Shown piece after piece: positions 42,710 to 52,602 of a stretch of DNA of 64,000 bases; within the stretch, counting starts at the first letter, position 1, and every line of letters begins with the position of its first letter. The DNA is taken from positions 124,001 to 188,000 of the forward strand of contig NZ_JAPUBT010000005.1 of assembly GCF_030397665.1 (NCBI RefSeq), read 5' to 3'. The notes under the pieces are model-generated. The model was not told the origin of the DNA, ran no database searches, and was given only the letters and a program-made list of their open reading frames with translations. The position numbers and the translations under genes were made by a program. This stretch comes from Janthinobacterium sp. SUN073. Its GTDB lineage: Bacteria > Pseudomonadota > Gammaproteobacteria > Burkholderiales > Burkholderiaceae_D.

Positions 42710-43539
42710 TACATTTCCTCGATTTCGATGTTGGTGGCATATGCCTGGTAATACGGGGTGGTGATGGCGGAATTGCTGGCGATGCGGCCGTACACCTGGT
42801 GCGCCTGCTCAAGTTCGCCGTCGTCGCTCTCTGGATACAGGCTGATCAGCAGCGGGCGAGACAGGCCGTTGCCGCGCACAATGCGCCACAGCTCGGCCCG
42901 GTCCAGCGGCGTCATGTGATCCAATGCGAGCGACAGCTTGCGATACAGCGCACCGCGTCCGACGGTTTGCCCGCCGGCGCCGTTGCGATACTGCATGCTG
43001 GTGTCGACCGACGTGACGCCAGCGCCATACGAGGCGTTTTGCTCAGGACTCCAGTAAGGGCCGGTCACCAGGCGCGCCGCCTCGATGTAGCCTGCCGGGT
43101 TGTCCGGGTCGGCCAGGTCAATCACCAGCTTTTTGACGCTACGCATCTGGAGCCAGCAGCGCGCATACGTGCCGCCGCCGTAGCTGAAGGCGTTTACGCC
43201 CAGCGGCAGCGCGCCCCAGTCCCACATGCCCAGCGCCGCGTATTCGCATGCTGGTACAACGCCCGTATCGAAATCAGGCGCGGCGTCGCCTGGCTCGACG
43301 TAGCCGCGCACGCGGATCGTCGCCATGGGCGTCAGGTTGCAAAATGGCAGCGCCACGCCGCCGATGATCTCGGGCGTGGGCCAGGTGGCCGTGATCGCCA
43401 GCGCCGTACCGACGGAGCGCAGCACCGCTGACTTGCGTTCGCGCTGCAGGTTGGCCGGGCCCAGCGTACCGGCCTGACTGGATGCGGCGAGCGCCGCGCG
43501 GTCGGCGGCGTTGTCGTAGATGATGCGGAGATTTGACAT
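42709..43539 (-). CDS. Tail-associated structural protein (276 aa)
   Basis: 276 residues from the ATG at 43539, which has TAGGATC upstream; an upstream start at 43575 has no such site. The protein is beta-rich with WDWGALPLGVNAFSYGGG, and a C-terminal part (LALDHMTPLDRAELWRIVRG; SRPLLISLYPESDD) that recalls distal tail or baseplate-rim proteins of lambda-like phages. The stop and the fibre start share one base (TAATG). Exact role not known. Confidence 0.65.
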   Translation of the reverse strand: MSNLRIIYDNAADRAALAASSQAGTLGPANLQRERKSAVLRSVGTALAITATWPTPEIIGGVALPFCNLTPMATIRVRGYVEPGDAAPDFDTGVVPACEYAALGMWDWGALPLGVNAFSYGGGTYARCWLQMRSVKKLVIDLADPDNPAGYIEAARLVTGPYWSPEQNASYGAGVTSVDTSMQYRNGAGGQTVGRGALYRKLSLALDHMTPLDRAELWRIVRGNGLSRPLLISLYPESDDGELEQAHQVYGRIASNSAITTPYYQAYATNIEIEEM

Positions 43540-43546
43540 GTAGATC

Positions 43547-44260
43547 CTATGGCAAATTGGTGCCGTCGAGAACAAAAAATGGACTTGGTTCGGAATACAC
43601 GGTATCGGGCGGCAAGGTGCCGCTCATCAGGCCTGAGCGCAGCATGAGCGCTGGGGCGTACGCAATTACTCCGTTCGACCTGCGTACTAAAAATCGCCGG
43701 GATGCAGTCATGGTGTATTGCCCGCCGGTCCCCACATAGTTCATTTCGTAAAACGGGCTGGCGCCAAGTGCTACCGGGCGCCCCACTGAACTGACCACCA
43801 CACTATTCTCCAGTCCACCCAGCGCCAGAGGGAACGTCAGGGTGGGCGTGCCGAAATCGTGCGTCACTGCGTTGGTGACGCTATGCCTCAACAACAGGCC
43901 ACGTGCCGCCACTTTTTCCGTGATGGTGGCAAACGCCCAGATAGTGACTGGTTCCTGCTGGTCAAAACCACCGTTCTCATCGGCGTTCGCGCCGCAATAT
44001 ACGGTTAGCGTGTGAACACCGTTTACATAGCTGGTTTTGATGACGCCCACACGCCGGTCGACAGGCAGATCGATCACCCAAAGGATTCCGCGGAAGCCGC
44101 TGAACTGATACGTGGAGAAGCCAGATACCATGCCGCCGCCAGAACTGTACGGCTGCTGTAGAGAAACGAACGTCGCGCGGCCAATGCAGTGCGTGCCATA
44201 GGTATTGCTGTCGATGACCAGTTCGCCGTGCTGGTTGCGAATTTTGAGTTGTTTCGTCAT
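43547..44260 (-). CDS. Tail-associated protein (237 aa)
   Basis: 237 residues from the ATG at 44260, which overlaps the preceding stop by 4 bases (ATGA). It opens MTKQLKIRNQHGELVIDSNT and has the beta-rich, Gly-containing look of tail tip proteins (CIGRATFVSLQQPYSSGGGM). The sequence resembles proteins commonly annotated as hypothetical in betaproteobacterial prophage tail modules. No enzymatic motif is visible. Confidence 0.6.
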   Translation of the reverse strand: MTKQLKIRNQHGELVIDSNTYGTHCIGRATFVSLQQPYSSGGGMVSGFSTYQFSGFRGILWVIDLPVDRRVGVIKTSYVNGVHTLTVYCGANADENGGFDQQEPVTIWAFATITEKVAARGLLLRHSVTNAVTHDFGTPTLTFPLALGGLENSVVVSSVGRPVALGASPFYEMNYVGTGGQYTMTASRRFLVRRSNGVIAYAPALMLRSGLMSGTLPPDTVYSEPSPFFVLDGTNLP

Positions 44261-44541
44261 TTCAAATAGATTCCCACGCTGGGTCGCCAATCGGTCGGCC
44301 ACGAGACGCCGCCACGAAAAACAAATCGGGGGTAGCCCAGATCCTCATCGTAGGTATAGGGGGAAACCTGAAACGAATCGCCATAGATCACTATTGGCGT
44401 GCGGCCAATCCCTGCGCCTGGAAACGTAATCGTCCAGCCCTCAAGCGGAATTGAAAAAATGCCCATGCAGACACCGCCGGCCGCCAACCACGAATCGAAC
44501 ACGACCACGCCAGCACGCCGAATTTTTAAGCCGCTGGCCAT
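44257..44541 (-). CDS. Small tail-module protein (94 aa)
   Basis: 94 residues (MASGLKIRRAGVVVFDSWLA, then GWTITFPGAGIGRTPIVIYG). Its opening resembles the start of the next gene's product (short strand, basic turn, strand ending in DS), so the two may share a fold. It overlaps both neighbours by 1-4 bases, which makes it part of the tail operon. Function unknown. Confidence 0.6.
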   Translation of the reverse strand: MASGLKIRRAGVVVFDSWLAAGGVCMGIFSIPLEGWTITFPGAGIGRTPIVIYGDSFQVSPYTYDEDLGYPRFVFRGGVSWPTDWRPSVGIYLK

Positions 44542-46100
44542 CAGAGATATTCCCCCAGCTCGATGTAGGGCTGTTCATGCACGCCGTCATAAAAGTACAG
44601 GCCGGTGCCAGTCAAGTCATAGCCGGCTGCGCTGCCTGATGCGAGCCGCGCTGGGCTACGAATCAGGGTAAAAGAACCCCTTGCTCCAGAAAGAGTGCCA
44701 GAAAACGTTGCAATTCCCTGCAAGCTGGTGAATTGAGGCGTGTCGATATCTCCATCCGGGTCAAAGCGAGCATATTTTCCAAGATGGTAATTTCCCATCA
44801 GCAGGCCGCCCTGGCTCAGATGAAACCCATTGCCATCATTTGACGGCCAGCCGTACGTGCCTGTCGGATATCCTGCGCCGCCATGAATAGTCGCGCTGTA
44901 AATATCGCCGGCAGTAACTTTGCCGAGATCAGCAGTGATGGCCGACAGCTTATCCACGGCCAGCGCCTTCGCCGCAACCGTCCCGTCAACCAGCAGATTG
45001 CCATTCAACACCGTGCCCAGCACCACCCAGGCGCCATCAACATAGAACTTCGTCACCGCATGCATGGTGTCGTACAAGGTCACCACGTCGCGGTTGATCG
45101 GCGCACCGTAGCCGGCGTGGCCCAACTCATACACGGCCGATACATCCGACCAGGTCGAATGGCCGGGTGCCGTCACCGTCACCGTACCGCGCTGGCCGGT
45201 GGCGCCATCGGCCGCCAGGCGCGCAGCGGCCGACCATTCACTGGCCGGAATGTCATCGGTGGCGCCGCGCGACGCGGCCGTGGCGCCCGAGGTGAACAGA
45301 TAGGCGCCGCCCGTTGCCGGCACCTGGGCCGACCAGCCGTTGTTCAGGCCCGTCAGCCCGCCCGTGGCAAAGGTGAACGTGCACGTGGCCGTCGGCAGCG
45401 CAGGTGCGATATTGGTCGCGCCGCGCTGGTAGATGCGCACGGGCGCCACGTTCAAGCCATCGGTGCCGTCCTTGGCCAGCTGCACTGCCCCCGCCCACTC
45501 ATTGGCGACAATATTATCCGTGGCATTGCGTGAGCTGGCAGCGGCCACACGCACGTACAAGGGCGCCGAGCCTGCCGGGACATTCTTTGACCAGCCATTC
45601 ACCAGGTCGTTACCGGCCGGCGTCGTGATGCTGGCCGTGGCAAAGGTAAAAATTACGTCGCCCGGCGAATCATCAGGCGCCGCAGCCGCGCGCTTGTAGG
45701 CGAAGGCCTGGCCCGTGTTCAATCCCGCCAGGCCCGTCTCGCCGGCGGCGCCGTCGAAGACCTTGCTGACCATGTAATTGGCTAGGTAATCGACGCCGAA
45801 TTCACGGATGCGTGCCTGCACCAGGGCCGTATCGGTAGTCATGCCGGCAAAATCGATGGTGGCCACGTTGCCGTTGACCCGCAACGCCGTACCGGCGGAT
45901 ACGGAAAAGACGATATCGCCCACCACATTGACCGGCTTGGCGGTGATGGCGATCGAGCCGGGTGCGCCGGCACCCGCGCTATTGACGCGAAAGACGGGCG
46001 TGCTGGCGGACATCAGGATCGCCTTGCCATCTGCCGTCGTGCTGAAACGCTCCGCCGTCGCCTGCAGCAGCTTATCGCGCTCCCCGATAATCGCGCTCAT
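44541..46100 (-). CDS. Tail tip / host-specificity J-like protein
   Basis: 519 residues. Residues ~130-290 contain two tandem ~75-residue repeats with FTFATASIT/FTFATGGLT, NGWS and the later NIVANEW/DIPASEW pairs. A short collagen-like turn (DGATGQRGTVTV) follows. Residues ~340-410 (GNLLVDGTVAAKALAVDKLS, then ITADLGKVTAGDIYS) match the end of phage lambda J-type tip proteins (DUF1983 region). The C-terminus is beta-rich. It likely sits at the tip below the hub and takes part in recognition or fibre attachment. It overlaps the hub gene by 4 bases. Confidence 0.72.
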   Translation of the reverse strand: MSAIIGERDKLLQATAERFSTTADGKAILMSASTPVFRVNSAGAGAPGSIAITAKPVNVVGDIVFSVSAGTALRVNGNVATIDFAGMTTDTALVQARIREFGVDYLANYMVSKVFDGAAGETGLAGLNTGQAFAYKRAAAAPDDSPGDVIFTFATASITTPAGNDLVNGWSKNVPAGSAPLYVRVAAASSRNATDNIVANEWAGAVQLAKDGTDGLNVAPVRIYQRGATNIAPALPTATCTFTFATGGLTGLNNGWSAQVPATGGAYLFTSGATAASRGATDDIPASEWSAAARLAADGATGQRGTVTVTAPGHSTWSDVSAVYELGHAGYGAPINRDVVTLYDTMHAVTKFYVDGAWVVLGTVLNGNLLVDGTVAAKALAVDKLSAITADLGKVTAGDIYSATIHGGAGYPTGTYGWPSNDGNGFHLSQGGLLMGNYHLGKYARFDPDGDIDTPQFTSLQGIATFSGTLSGARGSFTLIRSPARLASGSAAGYDLTGTGLYFYDGVHEQPYIELGEYL

Positions 46101-47566
46101 GCCAGCACCCCCACCGTCACTCTGCCCGTCAGCCAGAAGCGCGACAGCAGTACCACCACGCCCGGCACGCCATCCTGCAAGCCAAAGCGTTCAGCGCGCA
46201 GGGTTACGGGCTGCCCCAGTTCCAGCATCATCATCTCGGGTTCTCCATCAAATTCGTAAATGGTGCGCGGCACCTTGCTCAAGGCCAGGCGCCTCTGCGC
46301 TTCCACGCGGGCATCGGCCCGCGTCTTCAGGCACGTATCGATCTGCACCGGGTCGTCGGACAGGCGGTAACGCGTGCGCACCGCCGCGTCGACCACCGTT
46401 TCCGTCAGCCATTCCGTGGCGTACAAATCCGCATGCGCAGGCGAAATGCTGGTCGTCAGGCCAGCCTGCAGCGTCCAGTTCCGGTCGAAGCCGATCTTCA
46501 CGGCGGCCGTTACCGGCAGGCGCTGCGCGGGACGCAGCGAGCGTTCGCGCATCTGCTCCGGACCGACCGCCACCGGCACGCCGGCGGCAGGCAACGCGAT
46601 CTGCACCAGGCGCAGCTGGCCGGTGCGCGACATCAGCGCCTGGGCGCCCACGCTGGCCGCCAGTTGCTGGATGGCTTGCGCCTGGTTCGTCCGGTCCGCA
46701 ACGTACAGGCCCACCAGTTGCGGGTGGGCCGCATCGAAGGCGGCCAGATTGGCCAGGTCCAGGTCGGCCAGCGTGAAGCGGTCGGCGGCCTTGCCGTACG
46801 CCGTGGCGATGCGCTGCACCAGCGGCGCGATGCGCGGCGCATAGCCACCACCCTTGTCGCCCTGCACGCTGGCCGTGATCGTGGTGGAAAACGGGTCAGT
46901 CGTCAGGTTGAAGCGGCCCGCTTGGTCATTCAAGGCCACGGCAATCGGCTTGCCGTTCGTGCGCACTTCGAACGTCGATTCCACCGCGCCGAGAAAACCG
47001 TACTCCAAGGTGGCCGGGTTGGTCAGCAGCGGCGTGACGTTGTGGCATTCGCCGAACGGTATCGGTAGGATGGCGTCCTTGTTCGGCGTCGTCCCCCCCA
47101 GCTTGACCTCGGTGATGGGTGTATTCAAGCGCTGCAGCTTGTCGCGCAGCACCAGGTTGACCGACTCGCGCCCCGCACTGGCCACGTCGGCAATGATGCC
47201 GTCGAAGACCAGCTGGAAGTCGGCGCGCGGCCAGGAGGGATCGCCTGCCCAGGCTTTGATCGGCCGGTTCATCCATACATCGCCCAACCAACCATCCAGA
47301 ACGCCATCGGCGTTATCGAGTTCAATATCGCCGCCCGACAGCCCCGCCTCGCCGGACAGGCTGACCTGTTCCGTGAAGGCCAGGCCGCCCTTGGCCAGCG
47401 GCTGGTAGCCGGTATTCGCCGGCACCTCAGCCGGTCCGGTAACGTAGGGCCGCGAAGCGATGTACCGCGTCACTTCGCTGCCGGCCACATTCACTTGCGC
47501 CTCGATCAGCACCATGCGGATGGCCGACGGGCTTTGCAGCCACTCCTGAAATTGGGCAGCGGTCAT
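46097..47566 (-). CDS. Tail hub / baseplate protein (489 aa)
   Basis: 489 residues (QEWLQSPSAIRMVLIEAQVN; YVTGPAEVPANTGYQPLAKG; GGDIELDNADGVLDGWLGDV; VNLVLRDKLQRLNTPITEVK). The last of these recalls hub proteins in which an early domain reads segment-by-segment coordinates of a surface. It follows the tape measure, where siphophages place distal tail and hub genes. I would expect it to form the ring that closes the tube. The family name is not certain. Confidence 0.65.
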   Translation of the reverse strand: MTAAQFQEWLQSPSAIRMVLIEAQVNVAGSEVTRYIASRPYVTGPAEVPANTGYQPLAKGGLAFTEQVSLSGEAGLSGGDIELDNADGVLDGWLGDVWMNRPIKAWAGDPSWPRADFQLVFDGIIADVASAGRESVNLVLRDKLQRLNTPITEVKLGGTTPNKDAILPIPFGECHNVTPLLTNPATLEYGFLGAVESTFEVRTNGKPIAVALNDQAGRFNLTTDPFSTTITASVQGDKGGGYAPRIAPLVQRIATAYGKAADRFTLADLDLANLAAFDAAHPQLVGLYVADRTNQAQAIQQLAASVGAQALMSRTGQLRLVQIALPAAGVPVAVGPEQMRERSLRPAQRLPVTAAVKIGFDRNWTLQAGLTTSISPAHADLYATEWLTETVVDAAVRTRYRLSDDPVQIDTCLKTRADARVEAQRRLALSKVPRTIYEFDGEPEMMMLELGQPVTLRAERFGLQDGVPGVVVLLSRFWLTGRVTVGVLA

Positions 47567-50500
47567 GCGTATTCTCCTTTCACTGAGTTGGCCCAGGCGG
47601 ATGCCCTGGACGATTTGTCCACGCCATCGACCACCGTCCTGGCGGCGTTGGCGTTCGATTCAAAGGTGGCCTGGATGGTGGCCCCCGTTTGCGCCCGCTG
47701 GTCGGCACGCAAGCCTTCCAGTTCCACGCGCATGGCCTGGTTGTCTTCGCGCAGGCCGCGGATTTCGGCCACCAGTACGTCGGAGCCGACGTTCGCTGCC
47801 GACGAATAGCGCACGGGGTCGAAGACGGCCGGCGCTTCCACCACTGCTTCTCCGAAAGAGGCGGCCACAGACATGCCGGCAGCAGGCGCAAAGCGCATGC
47901 CACCCGTGACATCAGTCTGCCCGCCTGCCCGCAACGCAGCACCCAGCGCATCGACCGCCTGCTCGATACCAACCGCCGTCTTGTTCAGGTTTATCAACTG
48001 CCCCACTTGCGTATCGAGTGCCGTCAGCTGCTTCTGCGCATCGTTCAACTGTGTGCCCGTGATCGCCGCCAGTGCCGCCAGCTCGGACTGGACCCTGGCC
48101 GCATCGGCGGCATAGCTCGCGCTTGCAGCGTTCACGACCTGACTGGCCGTCAGATACGCCGTGGCAGTACCTGTCAGCGCCGACTGCGCCGCCGCATCGC
48201 CCGTCTTCGCCTTGGCTAGCGTATCTTCATACTGACGTTGCGCCTCGACCATCTTCTGCATCGGCGTCAAGGTCGACAGGCTGCCCAGCAACAGGGAATC
48301 CTTGAACGAGCGGATGCCGTCGCCAAACGACTTCAGGTGGTCGATGGTGGACTTGAGGGCAGAAGACTCCGTTGCATAGGCACTGGCAATATCCTGCCGC
48401 GCCTGCAACTGGTCGTACAGGGCCAGGTTAGTGGCATCGACCGCAGTACGCTCCCTGGCACGCAATTGCGCCGAAGTCATCGTCATCTGGTCTAGCTTTT
48501 CCTGGATGCCCTTGCGCTCGTGGGCAATACCCTGCTCCAATTTGCTCAGGTCTTCCGTCGCCGCATGCGTCTTCGCAAACGCATCGGCCAATGCCATCAG
48601 ACCCGCATATTGCTCGGCGCCCGTCTTGGTGGCCAAAGCCCCGGAATTAACCAGTTGCAATACCGTGTCCTTGAACTGCGCGCGTGTCGTCACGCTGGCA
48701 TAGCCCAGGGCCGCCATCTGTTCCGTCACGTGTTTTTGCACGGGCGCTAGGCGCTCGGCTTCGGTCAGGTAGTTTTCGGCAAAGAATGCAGTCCGATTAC
48801 CCAGTGCTTCCACCCCGCCAGCGGCCTTGACCAACTGCTCGCGTGCCGCCAGGGACGCCACGCCAACGGCGCCGAATACCTGCTGCGAGGTGCTGCCCAT
48901 GGTAGCCAGCACGGCATCGACAACAGCGTAGTGGCCTGCCAGGCGCTGCAGCGCAGCGCTCGCCGATTCACCTTTCATGCTCAGTTGCGACAGCGATGGC
49001 ACCAGTTCCTTTGCCATCGCATCACCGACGCCCGTAAAGAAATCGGCAATCGCTTTCTGGTTCGCGGCGTCATCCTTGGTCATGACGATATTGAGCGACT
49101 GCGTGCGCGTGGCCAGGCTATCCGTGTTGACGCCCAGCGTGCTGGCAAAAGCGCCCGTCACCGCCTTCATCTGCGCATACGTATCGCCAAGCGATGCCGC
49201 CAGCTCGGCATCGACTTCAGAGCGGTCCGTACCTTTTTTATTCTTGCGGAAAAGGCCACCCTTCTGGGTCCAGTTCGAATAACTCTCGCCCGCAAAACCA
49301 TCGGCACCAAGACTGCCGGAAATGCCGGCGCTGCTGACCTTTTTCTCGCCCATGCCGAACAGGCGGTTCGCGGCGCCGCCCAGCAGGCCGCCCACTAGGG
49401 CGCCCATCGCAGTGCCCACCAAAGGAAAGACGACAGTCCCCAGCGCTGCGCCAACGGCCGTACCGGCATTGACGATGCCATTTCGGCCATACTCCCCTGA
49501 AATCATCTTGCCGCCATATACGCCGCCCATGACGCCGGCGGCGACGCTTGCCGCCGCGCCCGCACCAGTGGCGAGAGAACCATTGGCACTGACAAACGGA
49601 GAATAAGAATTACCTTGCAGCATGTTTATACCGCGCTGCACGCCATCGGCCACCGAGTTACCAATACCGGAAAGTCCGCTGGACAGTGAATCGTAGATGC
49701 CCTTCGCCGAACTCAGGAACGACTGGATGCCCCCCCCGTTGGCCACACTGCCCTGCGCCTGCGCCTGCGCCGCGCCCGGATTCAGGAACGAGGCAAAGCC
49801 GGCCGCGATGGGCGACATGATCGGTTGCAGCACGAGGTTGTTGAACATGTTCTTCAACTTGTCCCTGAACATGGTCGCCAAGTTCTTGCCGCCTTCAAAG
49901 CCGTTCATGAAGGCGTCAGTCAGCGACTTTTCGATGTCCTTGGCGCTGGCAGCCCAGTCATCGGAGGCCTTCTTGGCCGCAGCGGCAGACGCTTCCTTGG
50001 CGGCCAGCTCTTCCGTCGCCGTCATGCTGCGCTGCTTGGCATCGATCAGGGCATTCAAATACTCGATCTGCGCCGCGTTTTCCTTGCCCACTGCCAGCGC
50101 CGCACGTTGCTCCTTCAACAGCGCCATTTCATTCTGCGCGATGGCGGTCTTGCTCATGCCATACACCGCGACCAACTTTTCGCCAGCCTCGGCTTCCTTG
50201 ACGGCATCGGCAACGGCCTGCGTCCGCGTATCGGACAGTGCTTTCGCGTCAGCCTGCGCCTGCTCGGCCACTGCCTTGGCTTTCTTGTCCACCTCGATCT
50301 CGTCGAGGCGGGCCTGTATCCCCTTGCGCGCAACCTCGAATCCTGCCTGCTGCGACGCGGTCACTTTGTTCGTCCGATCAGCCAAAAGTTCCTTCAACCG
50401 ATAATCGTACTTTTGTGCCTCGTTCAGTTCGTTATAGCCTTCGGCTTCGCGCTTGAGGTCGCTAGCCCTGCTGCGCATCTCATCCATCATGGCTTCGAAA

Positions 50501-52143
50501 GGCTTGGGCGGAGCGGGAAGCGCCGGCATGCCTGTAGCAGGCCCGTTCTTCGGTTTTCCGGGTGCTGCTTGCTGTTCAAGCTGCTTGAGCTTGCCTTGCA
50601 GCGTATCTAATTCGCCCTGCAGCCGTGCCATGGTCTTGTCCTGGGTGGCCTTGTCCAGGGACTGGTATTTTCCAGTGCGATTGCGCACAGCATCCATTTC
50701 CGTCGATATCTCTGCCATGCGCTCGCCAGCCGGGGTATTCAATCCTTTCTCCGACACGCCCAGCTTTGCCAGCTCATTGCGCTTTGCAAGCTGGACCATC
50801 TGCTTGTCGAGTTCAGCAACGATTTCCTTGGTGCTCTTGCGCATGGGCTCTACGGCTTTCTCCGCATTGTCCTTCGATGAACTCCCCCACATGGCCCAGG
50901 CAGTTGCGCCCAAGCCCAGCACCGTGACAATCAAGCCGATCGGCCCCCCCAGGAAGGCCAACGCACCGCGCAAAACGCCAGCAGTGACGGATGCGGCACG
51001 CATTGCCGCTGTCTGCGCCACCAAGGCGGCGGCATGGGCTTCGGCGGCAACTGCCGCGCGGGCCTGGGCTGGTATCAAGCCATTGGTGGTCAGCGCCAGC
51101 GCCACGTCGGCCTGGCTGGTGCGTATCGTCGCTTGCAATTCAACGACACGTGCGGTCGCCAGTGCCGAGGTGGCGGCGGTCGCCGTCACGTCGGCATTTG
51201 CCGCCGCCAGGGTGGATGCCAACAAGGCCCTGTTGGCCGTGACCTTGCTATAGGTAGCCATTACGACGCCGGCAGCCCAGGTGGCGAATTTTGCGGTCGT
51301 CAGGGTTTCCAGCACGCCAACGACCAGGGTCAGGTTATTCGACAGAAATTCGAGGCCATTCGTCATCAGGCGCACGGCGCCGGTCGACTCCGCCTGTCTC
51401 GCCGTGAATTCCATCACGTTATTGCTCAAGACGGTAAAGCTGCCACCGATGGTTTCGAACTGTGCAGCTTCCTTGCGCAACTCGCCCAGCGCATTCGGCA
51501 GCGCGACGGCCATCACGTCGGCCGTGATCAGTCCTGCGCCGGCAAGCCCGGCGAGCGCTTCTTTCGACACGCCCAGGCCGGCGGCCATTGCCTCCATGAC
51601 TTCGGGGGCAGCCTGGCTGACGGCATTAAATTGCTGGCTGCTCAGGGCGCCATCGGCGAAGGCATCGGATAGCCCCTTGAAAGCGGTAGCGGAATCGGCC
51701 GCGGAGGCGCCGCTGATCTTGACGCCAAGATTGAGCGCCTCGGTGATGCCGGCCACTTCGGCCTGGCTGATGCCCAGTTTCTTGGTCGCATCGTTCATTT
51801 GGGCATACAGACCCGCCGTGGCGACGAGGTCCGTTTGACCCGAGGCGGCAATGCGCTTGACATTGTCATACGCCTCGCCATATTCCTGTGTGGTACTGGT
51901 CGACATGCGCAATTGCGCTGTCAGTTTCGTATACTCGTCAGACAATTTGACGATCTGGCCGATACTGTTGGAGATACCCAGGCTGGACAGTATCTCCGTG
52001 TATTTTTTCGTTACATCATCCAGTGTCAGCGTTGCCTTGGCAGCCCGTTCGCTGGCCTCGCGTATGCGTTCCAGGTCAACTGCCGCGATACGCACATTGA
52101 GCGTATCGATGCGTATCTGTAATGTTTCAATTTCAACGGTCAT
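47563..52143 (-). CDS. Tail tape measure protein
   Basis: 1526 residues. The N-terminal ~200 residues contain the tape-measure domain (TGLYAQMNDATKKLGISQAE; AFKGLSDAFADGALSSQQFN, AAPEVMEAMAAGLGVSKEAL). There is a hydrophobic stretch near 390-420 (AFLGGPIGLIVTVLGLGATA) and another Gly/Ala-rich one near 860-960. Long helical Ala/Lys/Glu regions fill the rest. This protein sets tail length; with the usual scaling of ~0.15 nm per residue the tail would be about 230 nm. It overlaps the hub gene by 4 bases. It is the strongest single indicator of a long non-contractile tail, because no sheath gene is present. Confidence 0.93.
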   Translation of the reverse strand: MTVEIETLQIRIDTLNVRIAAVDLERIREASERAAKATLTLDDVTKKYTEILSSLGISNSIGQIVKLSDEYTKLTAQLRMSTSTTQEYGEAYDNVKRIAASGQTDLVATAGLYAQMNDATKKLGISQAEVAGITEALNLGVKISGASAADSATAFKGLSDAFADGALSSQQFNAVSQAAPEVMEAMAAGLGVSKEALAGLAGAGLITADVMAVALPNALGELRKEAAQFETIGGSFTVLSNNVMEFTARQAESTGAVRLMTNGLEFLSNNLTLVVGVLETLTTAKFATWAAGVVMATYSKVTANRALLASTLAAANADVTATAATSALATARVVELQATIRTSQADVALALTTNGLIPAQARAAVAAEAHAAALVAQTAAMRAASVTAGVLRGALAFLGGPIGLIVTVLGLGATAWAMWGSSSKDNAEKAVEPMRKSTKEIVAELDKQMVQLAKRNELAKLGVSEKGLNTPAGERMAEISTEMDAVRNRTGKYQSLDKATQDKTMARLQGELDTLQGKLKQLEQQAAPGKPKNGPATGMPALPAPPKPFEAMMDEMRSRASDLKREAEGYNELNEAQKYDYRLKELLADRTNKVTASQQAGFEVARKGIQARLDEIEVDKKAKAVAEQAQADAKALSDTRTQAVADAVKEAEAGEKLVAVYGMSKTAIAQNEMALLKEQRAALAVGKENAAQIEYLNALIDAKQRSMTATEELAAKEASAAAAKKASDDWAASAKDIEKSLTDAFMNGFEGGKNLATMFRDKLKNMFNNLVLQPIMSPIAAGFASFLNPGAAQAQAQGSVANGGGIQSFLSSAKGIYDSLSSGLSGIGNSVADGVQRGINMLQGNSYSPFVSANGSLATGAGAAASVAAGVMGGVYGGKMISGEYGRNGIVNAGTAVGAALGTVVFPLVGTAMGALVGGLLGGAANRLFGMGEKKVSSAGISGSLGADGFAGESYSNWTQKGGLFRKNKKGTDRSEVDAELAASLGDTYAQMKAVTGAFASTLGVNTDSLATRTQSLNIVMTKDDAANQKAIADFFTGVGDAMAKELVPSLSQLSMKGESASAALQRLAGHYAVVDAVLATMGSTSQQVFGAVGVASLAAREQLVKAAGGVEALGNRTAFFAENYLTEAERLAPVQKHVTEQMAALGYASVTTRAQFKDTVLQLVNSGALATKTGAEQYAGLMALADAFAKTHAATEDLSKLEQGIAHERKGIQEKLDQMTMTSAQLRARERTAVDATNLALYDQLQARQDIASAYATESSALKSTIDHLKSFGDGIRSFKDSLLLGSLSTLTPMQKMVEAQRQYEDTLAKAKTGDAAAQSALTGTATAYLTASQVVNAASASYAADAARVQSELAALAAITGTQLNDAQKQLTALDTQVGQLINLNKTAVGIEQAVDALGAALRAGGQTDVTGGMRFAPAAGMSVAASFGEAVVEAPAVFDPVRYSSAANVGSDVLVAEIRGLREDNQAMRVELEGLRADQRAQTGATIQATFESNANAARTVVDGVDKSSRASAWANSVKGEYA

Positions 52144-52154
52144 AATTTACCCAT

Positions 52155-52178
52155 AAAAAAAGCCACCGCAAAGGTGAC
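52155..52178 (-). terminator. Intrinsic terminator upstream of the tape measure gene
   Basis: On the minus strand GTCACC-TTTGC-GGTGGC is followed by seven T. It ends only 12 bases before the tape measure start, so this gene can be transcribed only by read-through. Confidence 0.75.
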
Positions 52179-52258
52179 CGTGCAATCGAGGCCACCTTCG
52201 CGACGGCTGTTGTGTTTTCCGTGTCACCTCTGCTGTAAAAATCAGGGCAAAACCAGGG

Positions 52259-52594
52259 CTAAAGCGAACTGTTTTGATGGGAGATATAGGCTGCGTCGAG
52301 CTGATCGACCAGTTCCTCTTCCCATACCGTCAGACGGATACGATGCCGCAGTTGCCATGCCAGGATATCCAGGCTGCTTAAGGGATTGACCGCCATGCCG
52401 TTTTGCCGCTTGCGACTCATTTGCACGAAAAACTGCCACACATGCGCCAGTTCAAACGGCAGTTGCGCGCGAATGGGAGCCTGCCGCTCCAGGTAGAGTG
52501 GATGGCGCTTCGCGGCATCCAGGTGTTCGCCTTTCGCATTGCCATCGGCCGCCTTTGCCGAACGCTCGAACTGTTCCTCGGCAAAGAGCAGCAA
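52259..52594 (-). CDS. Tail assembly chaperone, frameshift extension (GT-type)
   Basis: The frame has only a TTG at 52594 and no ribosome site. It is in the -1 frame relative to the preceding chaperone gene and joins it at the T6G slippery site (52612-52618). The product of the shift would be a ~265-residue fusion: 148 residues of the first gene plus 117 from here. The extension (LPFELAHVWQFFVQMSRKRQ; LSSLDILAWQLRHRIRLTVW) fits the T part of lambda GT proteins, which recruits tail tube subunits to the tape measure. It should be read as the second half of the chaperone, not as a separate gene. Confidence 0.8.
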   Translation of the reverse strand: MLLFAEEQFERSAKAADGNAKGEHLDAAKRHPLYLERQAPIRAQLPFELAHVWQFFVQMSRKRQNGMAVNPLSSLDILAWQLRHRIRLTVWEEELVDQLDAAYISHQNSSL

Positions 52595-52602
52595 GGCGGT
52601 GG